NCBI GenBank assembly: GCA_039807445.1
Contig: JBDHRG010000162.1
Location: forward strand, 1-8,417
Reading direction: 5' to 3'
From: JBDHRG01 sp039807445
GTDB taxonomy: Bacteria; Pseudomonadota; Gammaproteobacteria; Competibacterales; Competibacteraceae
DNA: 8,417 bases
Shown here: positions 1-6,079 of the stretch, piece after piece
How the letters are laid out: every line of letters starts with the position of its first letter
How positions within the stretch are numbered: position 1 is the stretch's first letter
The notes under the pieces: model-generated
What the model was told of the DNA's origin: nothing
Databases searched by the model: none
Seen by the model: the letters and a program-made list of their open reading frames with translations, nothing else
Translations under genes and position numbers: made by a program

Positions 1-813
1 CCGTCCTACTCGCTCGCCCATCTGACCGTCCTGGACCTGCCGCCGCCCGAGCTCGTCTCGGTCGCGGCGCGAACCGGGTACACCCATGCCGGCGTGCGCC
101 TGCTGCCGGCGTTGCCCGGCGGCATCGCCTATCCGCTGATGGACGATGCGCCGATGCTGCGCGAGACGCTGGCCCGCATCGCCGACACCGGCGTGAGCCT
201 GTTCGACCTCGAGATCGTCCGGCTCGGGCCGGATACCGATGTCGCCGCCTTCCTGCCCTTGCTGGAGGTGGGCGCGCGGTTGGGGGCCAAGGCGGTGCTG
301 GTCGCCGGGGACGATCGCGACGAGGCGCGGTTGACGGCGTCGTTCGCTGCCTTCTGCGATGCCGCGGCGCCGTTCGGTCTGAGCGCGGACCTGGAGTTCA
401 TGCCCTGGACCGGGGTGCCCGATCTCGCCAGCGCCATCCGCGTGGTCGGTGCCGCCGCTCGGCCGAACGGCGGAATCCTGGTGGATGCGCTGCACTTCGA
501 TCGCTCGAACAGCCGTATCGCCGACCTGGCGACGCTGCCGCGCGCCTGGCTGCACTACGTGCAGGTCTGCGATGCGCCCGCCGAGAAGCCTGTCGACACC
601 GAGGGCCTGATCCGGGCGGCGCGCTGCGAGCGCCTGTTCCCGGGCGAGGGGGGGATCGATCTCGCCGCCATCCTCGCGCCGCTGCCACGCGATTTGCCGG
701 TGAGCCTCGAGATCCCCAACGATGCCCTGGCCCGAACGGTGGGGCCGGAGGAGCGCGCGCGTCGGGCCCTGGTGGCGGCCAAGGCGCTGCTCGCCAGCCT
801 GGCTCCGGTCTGA
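1..813 (+). CDS. Sugar phosphate isomerase/epimerase-type TIM-barrel protein (5'-partial; possible 3-dehydroshikimate dehydratase)
   Basis: Frame 1 is open from the first base to TGA at 811-813, so about 270 residues are visible and the true start lies left of the window. The visible start (SLAHLTVLDL, then ARTGYTHAGVRL) is the usual first strand and helix of the xylose isomerase-like/AP endonuclease 2 TIM barrel. Likely metal ligands, numbered from the first visible codon, are E132 (LEFMPW), D162 and H165 (VDALHFD), Q188 (HYVQVCDAP) and E237 (SLEIPN). This fold includes epimerases, isomerases and the 3-dehydroshikimate dehydratases AsbF/QuiC, and the fold alone does not decide between them. 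The nearby aroQ makes the dehydratase reading attractive, because it would turn 3-dehydroshikimate into protocatechuate. It is followed 97 bp later by a same-strand SDR, probably in one operon. Fold and family are well supported; the reaction is inference. Confidence 0.85.
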   Translation, partial: PSYSLAHLTVLDLPPPELVSVAARTGYTHAGVRLLPALPGGIAYPLMDDAPMLRETLARIADTGVSLFDLEIVRLGPDTDVAAFLPLLEVGARLGAKAVLVAGDDRDEARLTASFAAFCDAAAPFGLSADLEFMPWTGVPDLASAIRVVGAAARPNGGILVDALHFDRSNSRIADLATLPRAWLHYVQVCDAPAEKPVDTEGLIRAARCERLFPGEGGIDLAAILAPLPRDLPVSLEIPNDALARTVGPEERARRALVAAKALLASLAPV

Positions 814-869
814 GCGGCTCGAGCCCGCACGATGGGACATTGACGCGGAATCGATCGGAAACGCATCGC

Positions 870-889
870 GCTCGCCCCGACGGGCGAGC
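870..889 (+). other. Perfect 8-bp hairpin between the TIM-barrel and SDR genes
   Basis: GCTCGCCC (870-877), loop CGAC, GGGCGAGC (882-889). It sits in the 97-bp gap and ends 8 bases before the SDR ribosome binding site. No U-tract follows, so it is more likely an mRNA processing or stability element than a terminator. No gene is seen in this gap. Confidence 0.5.
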
Positions 890-910
890 TTGACACCGGG
901 AGGATCAACC

Positions 911-1696
911 ATGCGCGTCTTGGTAACGGGAGCGAGCCAGGGCATCGGCGGCGCGGTCTGCCGGCGGCTCGTCGACGATGCGCTCGCCCGCGGCGAGCCG
1001 GCCTTGATCGCCGCGACGGCGACCGGCCATCGGCCCGATCTGGCCGAGCTGGTCGCGACGCTGCGCGGCATGGGGGCGCAGGCGACGGCGCTGGTCGGCG
1101 ACCTGGCCGACCCGGCGACGCCGGCGCGGCTGGTCGAGGAGGCCAGCGCGTTCTGCGGCGGGCTCGACGGGATCGTCTCGAACGCCGGGATGACCAGCCC
1201 CGCCCCGCTGGCCGAGCTCACCGTCGAAGCCTGGGACCGGCTGTTCGACGTCAACGTGCGCCCGACCTGGCTGCTGGCGAAGGCGGCCTATCCGCTGCTG
1301 CGCGCGAGCCGCGGCACGATCGTCGCGGTCGCCTCGGCTTCGGGGCTGATCCCGCATCCCGGACATGGTGCCTACTCGGCGTCGAAGGCGGCGCTGCTGA
1401 TGCTGTGCCGCCAGCTCGCGCAGGAATGGGCGCGCGACGGCATCCGCACCAACGCGCTAGCGCCCGGCATGGTCCGCACGCCGCTGACCGAAGCGCTGTA
1501 CCGCATCCCCGAGGTGGCCGAGCAGCGCAATCGCATCGTCCCGCTGGGGCGGGTCGCGACCCCCGAGGACATCGCCGCCACCGTCGCCTTCCTGCTGGGA
1601 CCCGACGCCGGCTTCGTCACCGGCCAGGTCCTGACCGTCGACGGCGGCTACGCCGACTCGATCCTCGGCCTGATCCCGGGCTTGCCGAAGTCGTGA
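911..1696 (+). CDS. Short-chain dehydrogenase/reductase (SDR), classical NAD(P)-dependent
   Basis: A 261-residue protein of usual length for a classical SDR. The Rossmann nucleotide-binding motif TGASQGIG is at residues 6-13, NAG at 91-93, N115 in the DVNV segment, catalytic S142, Y155 and K159 (YSASK), and PGMVRTP at 185-191; the C-terminal TGQVLTVDGGY is typical. The catalytic tetrad N-S-Y-K is complete. The ATG at 911 is chosen because GGGAGGA (898-904) lies 6 bases upstream and the Rossmann strand begins at residue 2; the open frame extends upstream to 722, but that part overlaps the previous gene and has no SDR character. SDRs oxidise or reduce alcohols and ketones of many substrates. 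Next to the TIM-barrel gene and convergent to aroQ it may act on a polyol or hydroaromatic ring, but substrate and cofactor preference cannot be read from the sequence. Confidence 0.93.
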   Translation: MRVLVTGASQGIGGAVCRRLVDDALARGEPALIAATATGHRPDLAELVATLRGMGAQATALVGDLADPATPARLVEEASAFCGGLDGIVSNAGMTSPAPLAELTVEAWDRLFDVNVRPTWLLAKAAYPLLRASRGTIVAVASASGLIPHPGHGAYSASKAALLMLCRQLAQEWARDGIRTNALAPGMVRTPLTEALYRIPEVAEQRNRIVPLGRVATPEDIAATVAFLLGPDAGFVTGQVLTVDGGYADSILGLIPGLPKS

Positions 1697-1706
1697 CCGC
1701 CGGCTT

Positions 1707-1741
1707 CGATCCGGACCGAGGCGCGCGAGCGCCCCGGATCG
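1707..1741. terminator. Candidate hairpin terminator between convergent genes
   Basis: CGATCCGG (1707-1714) pairs with CCGGATCG (1734-1741). Inside it, GGCGC (1720-1724) pairs with GCGCC (1729-1733) around a GCGA tetraloop (GNRA type), leaving a 5-base bulge at 1715-1719. It lies in the 97-bp gap between the SDR stop and the aroQ stop, where a bidirectional terminator is expected. Neither strand shows a U-tract, so termination is inferred from position and stem strength only. Confidence 0.45.
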
Positions 1742-1781
1742 CAGGTCGCGTGATGACAGATCCTCGTCAGCGCGTGACCGA

Positions 1782-1801
1782 CGGCTTGCGCGATCAAGCC
1801 G
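1782..1801 (-). terminator. Inverted repeat at the aroQ stop codon
   Basis: CGGCTTG (1782-1788) and CAAGCCG (1795-1801) form a 7-bp stem with a 6-base loop that overlaps the aroQ TGA. No U-tract follows on the minus strand. It could be the 3' end structure of the long minus-strand unit; this is weak evidence. Confidence 0.3.
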
Positions 1802-2243
1802 GCTTCGATGCCTGCACTGCCGACACGGCGGCCCGCAACGCGAGCAGGTAGCTGTCGACGCCGAAGCCGCAGATCTGCCCCTTGACGATCTCGGCGAACA
1901 CCGAGTGGTGCCGGAACGCCTCGCGGGCATGGATGTTCGACATGTGCAGCTCGACCACCGGGCAGGTGAGGATGGCCAGCGCGTCGCGGATGCCGTAGCT
2001 GTAGTGGGTCCAGGCGCCGGCATTGATCAGTACGGCATCGACCTTGTCGACGAAGCCCTGGTGGATGCGCTCGCACATCTCGGCTTCGCTGTTGGTCTGG
2101 AAGCTGACGACCTCGACACCGAGCTCCTCGCCCAGGGTCTGCAGTCGGGCGTCGATCTCGGCCAGCGTGATCGTCCCGTACTGGACCGGATCGCGCTTGC
2201 CGAACATGTTGTGGTTGATGCCGTGGAGCATGAGAACTTTCAT
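1794..2243 (-). CDS. aroQ: Type II 3-dehydroquinate dehydratase, probably catabolic paralogue
   Basis: A 149-residue protein, the usual length for type II dehydroquinases, which convert 3-dehydroquinate to 3-dehydroshikimate as dodecamers in the cytoplasm. Key residues can be placed by analogy with the well-studied enzymes: R17 and the essential Y22 in the flexible lid (FGKRDPVQYG), N74, H80, catalytic H100 in ELHMSNIHARE, and R111. All are present, so activity is expected. It departs from the usual biosynthetic motifs: NPGA is NAGA (A75), the next aromatic is W78, and the opening NGPNLN-type motif reads HGINHN. The ATG at 2243 has AGAGGG about 9 bases upstream. It is the last gene of the transporter block, 61 bp after tauE, rather than next to shikimate biosynthesis genes such as accBC, as is common. 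That position suggests quinate/shikimate catabolism. Family call is firm; the catabolic role is inferred. Confidence 0.93.
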   Translation of the reverse strand: MKVLMLHGINHNMFGKRDPVQYGTITLAEIDARLQTLGEELGVEVVSFQTNSEAEMCERIHQGFVDKVDAVLINAGAWTHYSYGIRDALAILTCPVVELHMSNIHAREAFRHHSVFAEIVKGQICGFGVDSYLLALRAAVSAVQASKPA

Positions 2244-2304
2244 CGGTTTTTTCCCTCTTTCGTTGGTTCAGCGCTGCCTGGCTCGTCCCTGATCGTGTGC
2301 CCGA

Positions 2305-3048
2305 TCACAGCGCGTCCCAGATCAGCTTCAGCCCCGACAGGCCCAGCGCCGCGGTCGCGAAGGCGTAGAACGGGCGCTCGGGGATGCGCTTCAGCAGCCC
2401 CAGCCCCAGCCACACGCCGAGCGGCACCAGCGGTGCCAGCAGCGCCGACAGCGTCAGCGTCTCGCGCGTGAACAAGCCGAGCCCGAAATAGAACGGCAGT
2501 TTCGCCGCGTTGATCACCGCGAAGTAGACCACCGAAGTCGCGACGAAGGCGTCGCGCGGCAGGCCGCGGTTCAAGAGGTACACCAGCAGCGGCGGCCCGC
2601 CGGCGTGCGCCAGCGTGCTGGTGAAGCCCGAGGCCGCGCCGCACAGCCACGCGAGCCAACCCGGCGCGGTCGCCGTCGGTGCAGGGCTTCGCTGGCGCAG
2701 CAGGCGATCGAGCGCGAACAGCACCGCGATCGCACCGACGGCACCCTTCATCGCGCGCTCGGGCAGCACGCCGAAGGCCAGCGTGCCGAGGACGATGCCG
2801 GCGATCGCCGCCGGCACCAGCGCGCGCAGCTCCGCGCCCGACCAGCGCCCGCGCCAGGCGCGGATGCCGACCAGGTCCATCAGCACCAGGATCGGCAGCA
2901 TCACCGCCGCCGCGTCGCGCGGCGACAGCCACATCGCCATGAACGGCACCGCCAGCCCGCCCAGCGCCCCGCCGAGGCCGGCTTTCGAGATGCCGGTCAC
3001 GAGCACGGCGAGGGCGGCGACGATCCAGCCGGTGGTGTCGAAGGCCAT
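2305..3048 (-). CDS. TauE/SafE-family membrane permease (sulfite/organosulfonate or small anion exporter type)
   Basis: A 247-residue, strongly hydrophobic protein typical in length for the TauE/SafE (DUF81) family. It shows the two-fold pseudo-repeat of that family: the N-terminal half has a glycine-rich motif GISKAGLGG (19-27) and the C-terminal half has GFTSTLAHAGGPP (141-153), separated by a polar linker near 115-128. About eight hydrophobic segments can be drawn, for example 8-40, 45-61, 76-95, 101-114, 130-160, 168-192, 198-219 and 227-245. The ATG at 3048 is preceded by AGGAA about 8 bases upstream. It sits between the universal stress protein gene and aroQ, so it may export an anion or co-product of the pathway. 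Family members often carry sulfite or sulfonates, but many are uncharacterised, and nothing else here points to sulfur metabolism. Confidence 0.88.
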   Translation of the reverse strand: MAFDTTGWIVAALAVLVTGISKAGLGGALGGLAVPFMAMWLSPRDAAAVMLPILVLMDLVGIRAWRGRWSGAELRALVPAAIAGIVLGTLAFGVLPERAMKGAVGAIAVLFALDRLLRQRSPAPTATAPGWLAWLCGAASGFTSTLAHAGGPPLLVYLLNRGLPRDAFVATSVVYFAVINAAKLPFYFGLGLFTRETLTLSALLAPLVPLGVWLGLGLLKRIPERPFYAFATAALGLSGLKLIWDAL

Positions 3049-3090
3049 GCGCGGTGTTCCTGTCGGTCGCGTCCGCCCTGGATCGAGGAT

Positions 3091-3112
3091 GGCGCCTTGC
3101 GCGCAAGGCGCC
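3091..3112 (-). other. 22-nt perfect palindrome in the usp-tauE gap
   Basis: The 22 bases at 3091-3112 are a perfect palindrome: GGCGCCTTG, CGCG, CAAGGCGCC. As RNA this gives a 9-bp stem with a 4-base loop, 8 bases after the usp stop codon. No U-tract follows on the minus strand. Either an intercistronic processing/attenuation hairpin or, as DNA, a symmetrical protein-binding site. Confidence 0.55.
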
Positions 3113-3120
3113 GCCGCGGT

Positions 3121-3549
3121 TCAGCGGCACACCAGCACGGGAACCTTGCCGTGGGTCAGCACGTGCTGGGTCTCGCTGCCGAGCAGCAGGCTGGCGATGC
3201 CGCGCCGCCCGTGCGAAGCCATGCAGATCAGGTCGCAGCCGCGGCTCTCGGCGGCCTTGACGATCTCTTCGTGCGGCGCGTAGCCGTGCACGTAGGCGCA
3301 TTCGCACGGCACACCGGCTGCCTGGGCGAGGTCGCGGACGACCGCGAGATAGGTTTCGGCGCGCGCGACGATCTGCTCCTCGGTCTCGGGAACCATGGTC
3401 TTGCCGAGCCCCTTGGCGACCAGCGACCCGGCGATGACGTAGAGGCCGGTCACGCGGGCGCCGAGCGCTTTTGCCAGCTGGATGCCGCTGCGGACCGCCT
3501 TTTCGGACAGCCCGGAGCCATCCGTCGGGATGAGGATGTGCGTGTACAT
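3121..3549 (-). CDS. Universal stress protein (UspA family, ATP-binding type)
   Basis: A 142-residue single-domain Usp. The N-terminal strand ends in D10 (ILIPTDGS), and the C-terminal ATP-binding signature is present as SHG (112-114), nine residues, then GS (124-125), followed by a typical final strand VPVLV. The first glycine of the usual G-2x-G-9x-G-S pattern is A111, a common substitution; binding of ATP is still likely. The ATG at 3549 has GGAG 9 bases upstream. The gene starts 28 bp after the binding-protein gene and belongs to the same minus-strand block as the TRAP transporter. In Halomonas elongata the Usp protein TeaD is encoded with the ectoine TRAP transporter TeaABC and modulates its activity, so a similar regulatory role for this protein is a reasonable inference, though not shown by sequence. 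Confidence 0.93.
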   Translation of the reverse strand: MYTHILIPTDGSGLSEKAVRSGIQLAKALGARVTGLYVIAGSLVAKGLGKTMVPETEEQIVARAETYLAVVRDLAQAAGVPCECAYVHGYAPHEEIVKAAESRGCDLICMASHGRRGIASLLLGSETQHVLTHGKVPVLVCR

Positions 3550-3577
3550 GGGCGATTCTCCGGTGGGAAAGGGGACG

Positions 3578-4756
3578 TCACGGTTGCTTCTTCGGCGCCG
3601 GCGCTTCGGCGCGCCCGCCGCTGGCGGCCGGCAGCGTGGCGATGAACTCGTGCTTGCGACCGATCACGCGCACGATGAAGCTGGTGCGATCGAGATCGCC
3701 CTTGTCGTCGTAGCGCACGTCGAGCAGCACGCCGGGGTATTGCTTCGCCGACAGCTCGAGACCCTTCATCGCCGCGGCGAACGCCTTGGGATCGAAGGCG
3801 CCGATCTTCTCGGTGACCGCCTTCAGCACGTAGGCGGCGATGTAGCCCTTCATGCCATTGTGGTCGCTGCGGTAGCGATATTCCTTGACGAAGGCGTTGT
3901 CGAAGGCGCGCACGCCGGGCAGCAGCGCGTGCGGCGTCAGCCCCACGTGCCCGCGCACGTCGTGCGTGGCTTCGCCGGCGAGCTCGATCACCTGCTGGCC
4001 GATCAGCGTGGTTTCGCCGACGATCCAGCGGTCGTAGCCCTGTTTGTCGAGCTCGCGCAGGAAGCGCGCCGATTCTTCCTCGGTCAGGTAGACGAAGGCG
4101 GCGTCGGCGCCCGACTGGCGCACCTTCAGCGCCGCGCCCAGGAAGTCGACCTGCCTGGGCTCGGTCATCACGTCGGCGACGACCTGGGTTCCCTGCGCCG
4201 CCAGCGCCTTGAGCATCGCGTCGTGCCCGCCCTGGCCGAAGGCGTTGTTCACCCAGACCAGCGCGACCGATTTCGCGCGCAGGCTGGTCTTGATGTAGCG
4301 CGCGAGCTTGGGCATCGCCGCCGACTGCCGCAGCGAGGTGCGGAAGACGTAGGGGTTGCCCTGGGCCGTGATGGCGTCGGCTTCGCCGCCGACGAAGTTC
4401 GGGATCTCGGCGCGCCGCGTCTCCTGCATGCTCTCGAGGATCGAGCCCGAGAACACCGGCCCCATCACCGCGTAGGCGCCCATCTCGACCGCCTTGCGCG
4501 TCTGCTCGCGGGCGACGTCGGGTTTGGTCTGCGTGTCGAGCGAGACGACCTCGACCTTGCGGCCGAGGATGCCGCCGGCGGCGTTGATCTCCTTGAAGGC
4601 GAGCAGGGCGCCGTTGTTGAAGTTGGTGCCGGCGATCGCGCCGTCGCCGCTGAGCTCGACGACGTTGACGATCTTGACGGGCGGCTGCTGCGCTGGCGCC
4701 AGCGCAGGGATGCCCATCGCCAGTGCGAGGGCCAGGAACTGGCTGAATTTTTTCAT
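3578..4756 (-). CDS. LivJ-type ABC transporter substrate-binding protein (Peripla_BP_6), without linked permease
   Basis: A 392-residue periplasmic protein. Residues 1-22 form a signal peptide (KK, hydrophobic core, cleavage likely after APA). The mature part has the branched-chain amino acid/amide/aromatic-acid binding-protein fold: VELSG near 33-37, FKEINAAGGILGRKVEV (54-70) and the following VVSLDTQTKP, AVMGPVFSGS (96-105), NNAFGQGG (170-177) and GADAAFVYL (216-224). The C-terminus ends in a Pro/Ala/Lys tail (380-392) that is probably disordered. The ATG at 4756 has GGAGGA about 9 bases upstream. No LivHMGF membrane or ATPase gene occurs in the window; the protein is inserted behind a complete TRAP transporter. 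It may serve an unlinked ABC transporter or act as a sensor/accessory binder. The ligand cannot be read from the sequence; many relatives near aromatic pathways bind aromatic acids. Confidence 0.93.
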   Translation of the reverse strand: MKKFSQFLALALAMGIPALAPAQQPPVKIVNVVELSGDGAIAGTNFNNGALLAFKEINAAGGILGRKVEVVSLDTQTKPDVAREQTRKAVEMGAYAVMGPVFSGSILESMQETRRAEIPNFVGGEADAITAQGNPYVFRTSLRQSAAMPKLARYIKTSLRAKSVALVWVNNAFGQGGHDAMLKALAAQGTQVVADVMTEPRQVDFLGAALKVRQSGADAAFVYLTEEESARFLRELDKQGYDRWIVGETTLIGQQVIELAGEATHDVRGHVGLTPHALLPGVRAFDNAFVKEYRYRSDHNGMKGYIAAYVLKAVTEKIGAFDPKAFAAAMKGLELSAKQYPGVLLDVRYDDKGDLDRTSFIVRVIGRKHEFIATLPAASGGRAEAPAPKKQP

Positions 4757-4923
4757 CAGTGTGCTTCCTCCGGATCGGACCTGCGGCGGGCAGCGGTGGC
4801 CGGAACGATGCAGGCGGCCAGCAGGACAGTGAGGGCGGCGGCCCGCGGACCGGCGTCCGCGGGCTTGCCGGGCAGGATGGCTGCCGTGGTCGGCCGCGGC
4901 GCGCTGCTGCGACGGACCGCCAT
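4756..4923 (-). CDS. Small hydrophobic ORF, stop overlapping the start of the LivJ-type gene (tentative)
   Basis: A 55-codon frame starting with ATG at 4923 and ending in TGA at 4758-4756, which overlaps the next gene's ATG by one base (TGATG). The predicted peptide has an Arg-rich start, a hydrophobic stretch at about 28-45 (RAAALTVLLAACIVPATAA) and a charged end (RRRSDPEEAH), so it could be a single-pass membrane peptide or a decayed signal-like segment. It fills almost the whole 182-bp gap between dctP and the binding-protein gene. Against it: no convincing ribosome binding site near the ATG, Ala/Arg-rich composition expected by chance in GC-rich DNA, and a strong hairpin inside it. Not recognised as a known family. 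Reported because of the exact stop-start overlap. Confidence 0.2.
   Translation of the reverse strand: MAVRRSSAPRPTTAAILPGKPADAGPRAAALTVLLAACIVPATAARRRSDPEEAH
4841..4864 (-). other. Perfect 10-bp hairpin downstream of dctP
   Basis: GCCCGCGGAC (4841-4850), loop CGGC, GTCCGCGGGC (4855-4864). It lies in the 182-bp gap between dctP and the LivJ-type gene, about 75 bases after the dctP stop. There is no U-tract on the minus strand. Probably a partial terminator or a 3' stabiliser that lets dctP mRNA outlast the rest of the transcript, as is common for binding-protein genes. Confidence 0.5.
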
Positions 4924-4938
4924 CGGTCGGCAGCGGCC

Positions 4939-5955
4939 TTACTTGCCGCGCGCCTTGTCGAGTTCGGCGTACAGCTCCTTGACCAGGTCTTCGCCGACCT
5001 GCTGGGTGTACTTGTCGATCACCGGCTTGACCTTGTCCTTCATCCGCGCGATCTCCTCGGGCGCGATCGCGTCGACCTGCATGGTCTTCTTCAGCTCTTC
5101 GATCGCCTGCGCGTTCTTTTCGCGCGAGACCTTGCGCTGGTAGTCGCGCGCCTCGGCGGCGGCCTGCTGGAAGATCTGCTTCTCGTCGTCGCTGAACTTG
5201 TCCCAGGCCTTCTTGCTGATCAGCAGCGTCTGCGGGTTGTACATGTGGTGCGTCAGGCCGAGGTACTTCTGCACCTCGTTGAACTTCTGCACCACCATCG
5301 TGATCGCCGGGTTGGTCGCGCCGTCGACGGTCTTCTGCTCGAGCGCGGTGTACAGCTCGGTGAAGGCCAGCGGCACCGCGTTGGCGCCCAGCGCGTTCAT
5401 GAAGTCGATGTAGATCGGCGTCTGGATCACGCGGATCTTCAGGCCCTGCAGGTCTTCGAGCTTTTTGATCGGGTGCTTGCTGTCGTGGATGTTGCGAAAG
5501 CCCAGCTCCCAGTACGCCAGCCCGACCACGCCCTTCTCGGGCAGCTTGTCGAGCAGCTTCCTGCCGAACGGGCCGTCGACGACGGCATCGGCTTCCCGCT
5601 CGTTGGCGAACAGGAAGGGGAAGTCGTAGACCGCCATCTCCTTGACCAGGCCCGCGAGCAGGCTGGCATTGGTCAACGTCATTTCGACGGTGCCGCCCTG
5701 CAGCGAGGACAGCACCTGGATGTCGCCGCCGAGTGTGCCGCCGCCGAAGATCTTGACCTTGATCTTGCCGTCGCTCTTTTCCTTGACCAGGTCCGAGAAC
5801 TTCTGCACGCCGTCGTACTGCGCGGTGCCCTTGTCGACGACCAGCGCGAGCTTGACGGTGCGGTCCTTGATGTCGGCGGCCTGGGCCGCGCCCGCGGCCA
5901 GCAGCAGGCCGGGCATCAGCAGGCCCGCGACGAGGTTCTTCAGAGGCTTGTTCAT
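4939..5955 (-). CDS. dctP: TRAP transporter substrate-binding protein, DctP family
   Basis: A 338-residue periplasmic protein. Residues 1-26 form a signal peptide with a clear cleavage site (AAQA before ADIK). The DctP fold is shown by VVDKGTAQYDGVQKF (39-53), GGTLGGD (72-78), GFRNIH (152-157), and the binding-site segment GLKIRVIQTP (171-180) with R175, the conserved arginine that salt-bridges the ligand carboxylate. It is followed by the conserved ELYTALEQKTVDGATNP (200-216); the usual glutamate of DGAENP-type motifs is T214 here. The presence of R175 indicates an organic acid ligand. The ATG at 5955 is preceded by AGGAG about 10 bases upstream. The order is dctQ-dctM-dctP with a 124-bp gap before dctP that carries two stem-loops. 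The identity of the acid is unknown; a quinate/shikimate-like ring acid would fit the enzymes here. Confidence 0.96.
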   Translation of the reverse strand: MNKPLKNLVAGLLMPGLLLAAGAAQAADIKDRTVKLALVVDKGTAQYDGVQKFSDLVKEKSDGKIKVKIFGGGTLGGDIQVLSSLQGGTVEMTLTNASLLAGLVKEMAVYDFPFLFANEREADAVVDGPFGRKLLDKLPEKGVVGLAYWELGFRNIHDSKHPIKKLEDLQGLKIRVIQTPIYIDFMNALGANAVPLAFTELYTALEQKTVDGATNPAITMVVQKFNEVQKYLGLTHHMYNPQTLLISKKAWDKFSDDEKQIFQQAAAEARDYQRKVSREKNAQAIEELKKTMQVDAIAPEEIARMKDKVKPVIDKYTQQVGEDLVKELYAELDKARGK

Positions 5956-5981
5956 GGGGACGTTCTCCTGGGTACTTGGTG

Positions 5982-5999
5982 CCCCCGTCGTATCGGGGG
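5982..5999 (-). other. Stem-loop in the dctP leader
   Basis: CCCCCG (5982-5987), 6-base loop, CGGGGG (5994-5999). It lies about 26 bases before the dctP ATG, just ahead of its AGGAG ribosome binding site, in the dctM-dctP gap. No U-tract follows on the minus strand. A 5' stabilising hairpin for a processed dctP mRNA is a reasonable reading. Confidence 0.4.
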
Positions 6000-6033
6000 G
6001 CGGGAGGGTGGTGCGTTCGTGGCGTGTGGCGTA

Positions 6034-6057
6034 CCCCGCGCGCGCACCGGCGCGGGG
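6034..6057 (-). other. GC-rich stem-loop after dctM
   Basis: CCCCGCGC (6034-6041), 8-base loop, GCGCGGGG (6050-6057), starting about 22 bases after the dctM stop codon. No U-tract follows. With the second stem-loop at 5982-5999 it makes a double-hairpin spacer of 124 bp between the membrane-protein genes and dctP, as expected where the binding protein must be made in excess. Confidence 0.45.
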
Positions 6058-6079
6058 GATGGCGTGGATGCGGGAGGGA

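Noticed and set aside
890..895. Perfect TTGACA -35 box before the SDR gene
   Set aside because: No -10-like sequence lies 15-19 bases downstream; that region is the ribosome binding site and coding start.
722..910. Longer start for the SDR at 722
   Set aside because: It overlaps the preceding gene by 92 bp, lacks SDR character and ignores the good ribosome binding site in front of the ATG at 911.
1699..1809. 12-bp direct repeat GCCGGCTTCGAT at 1699-1710 and 1798-1809, as possible attachment or insertion-site duplications
   Set aside because: No integrase, transposase or terminal inverted repeats lie between the copies, which enclose only about 90 bp of intergenic DNA; the second copy is inside the aroQ coding end.
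2291..2306. Short inverted repeat GATCG/CGATC at the tauE stop codon
   Set aside because: Only 5 bp with a 6-base loop; expected by chance in this composition.
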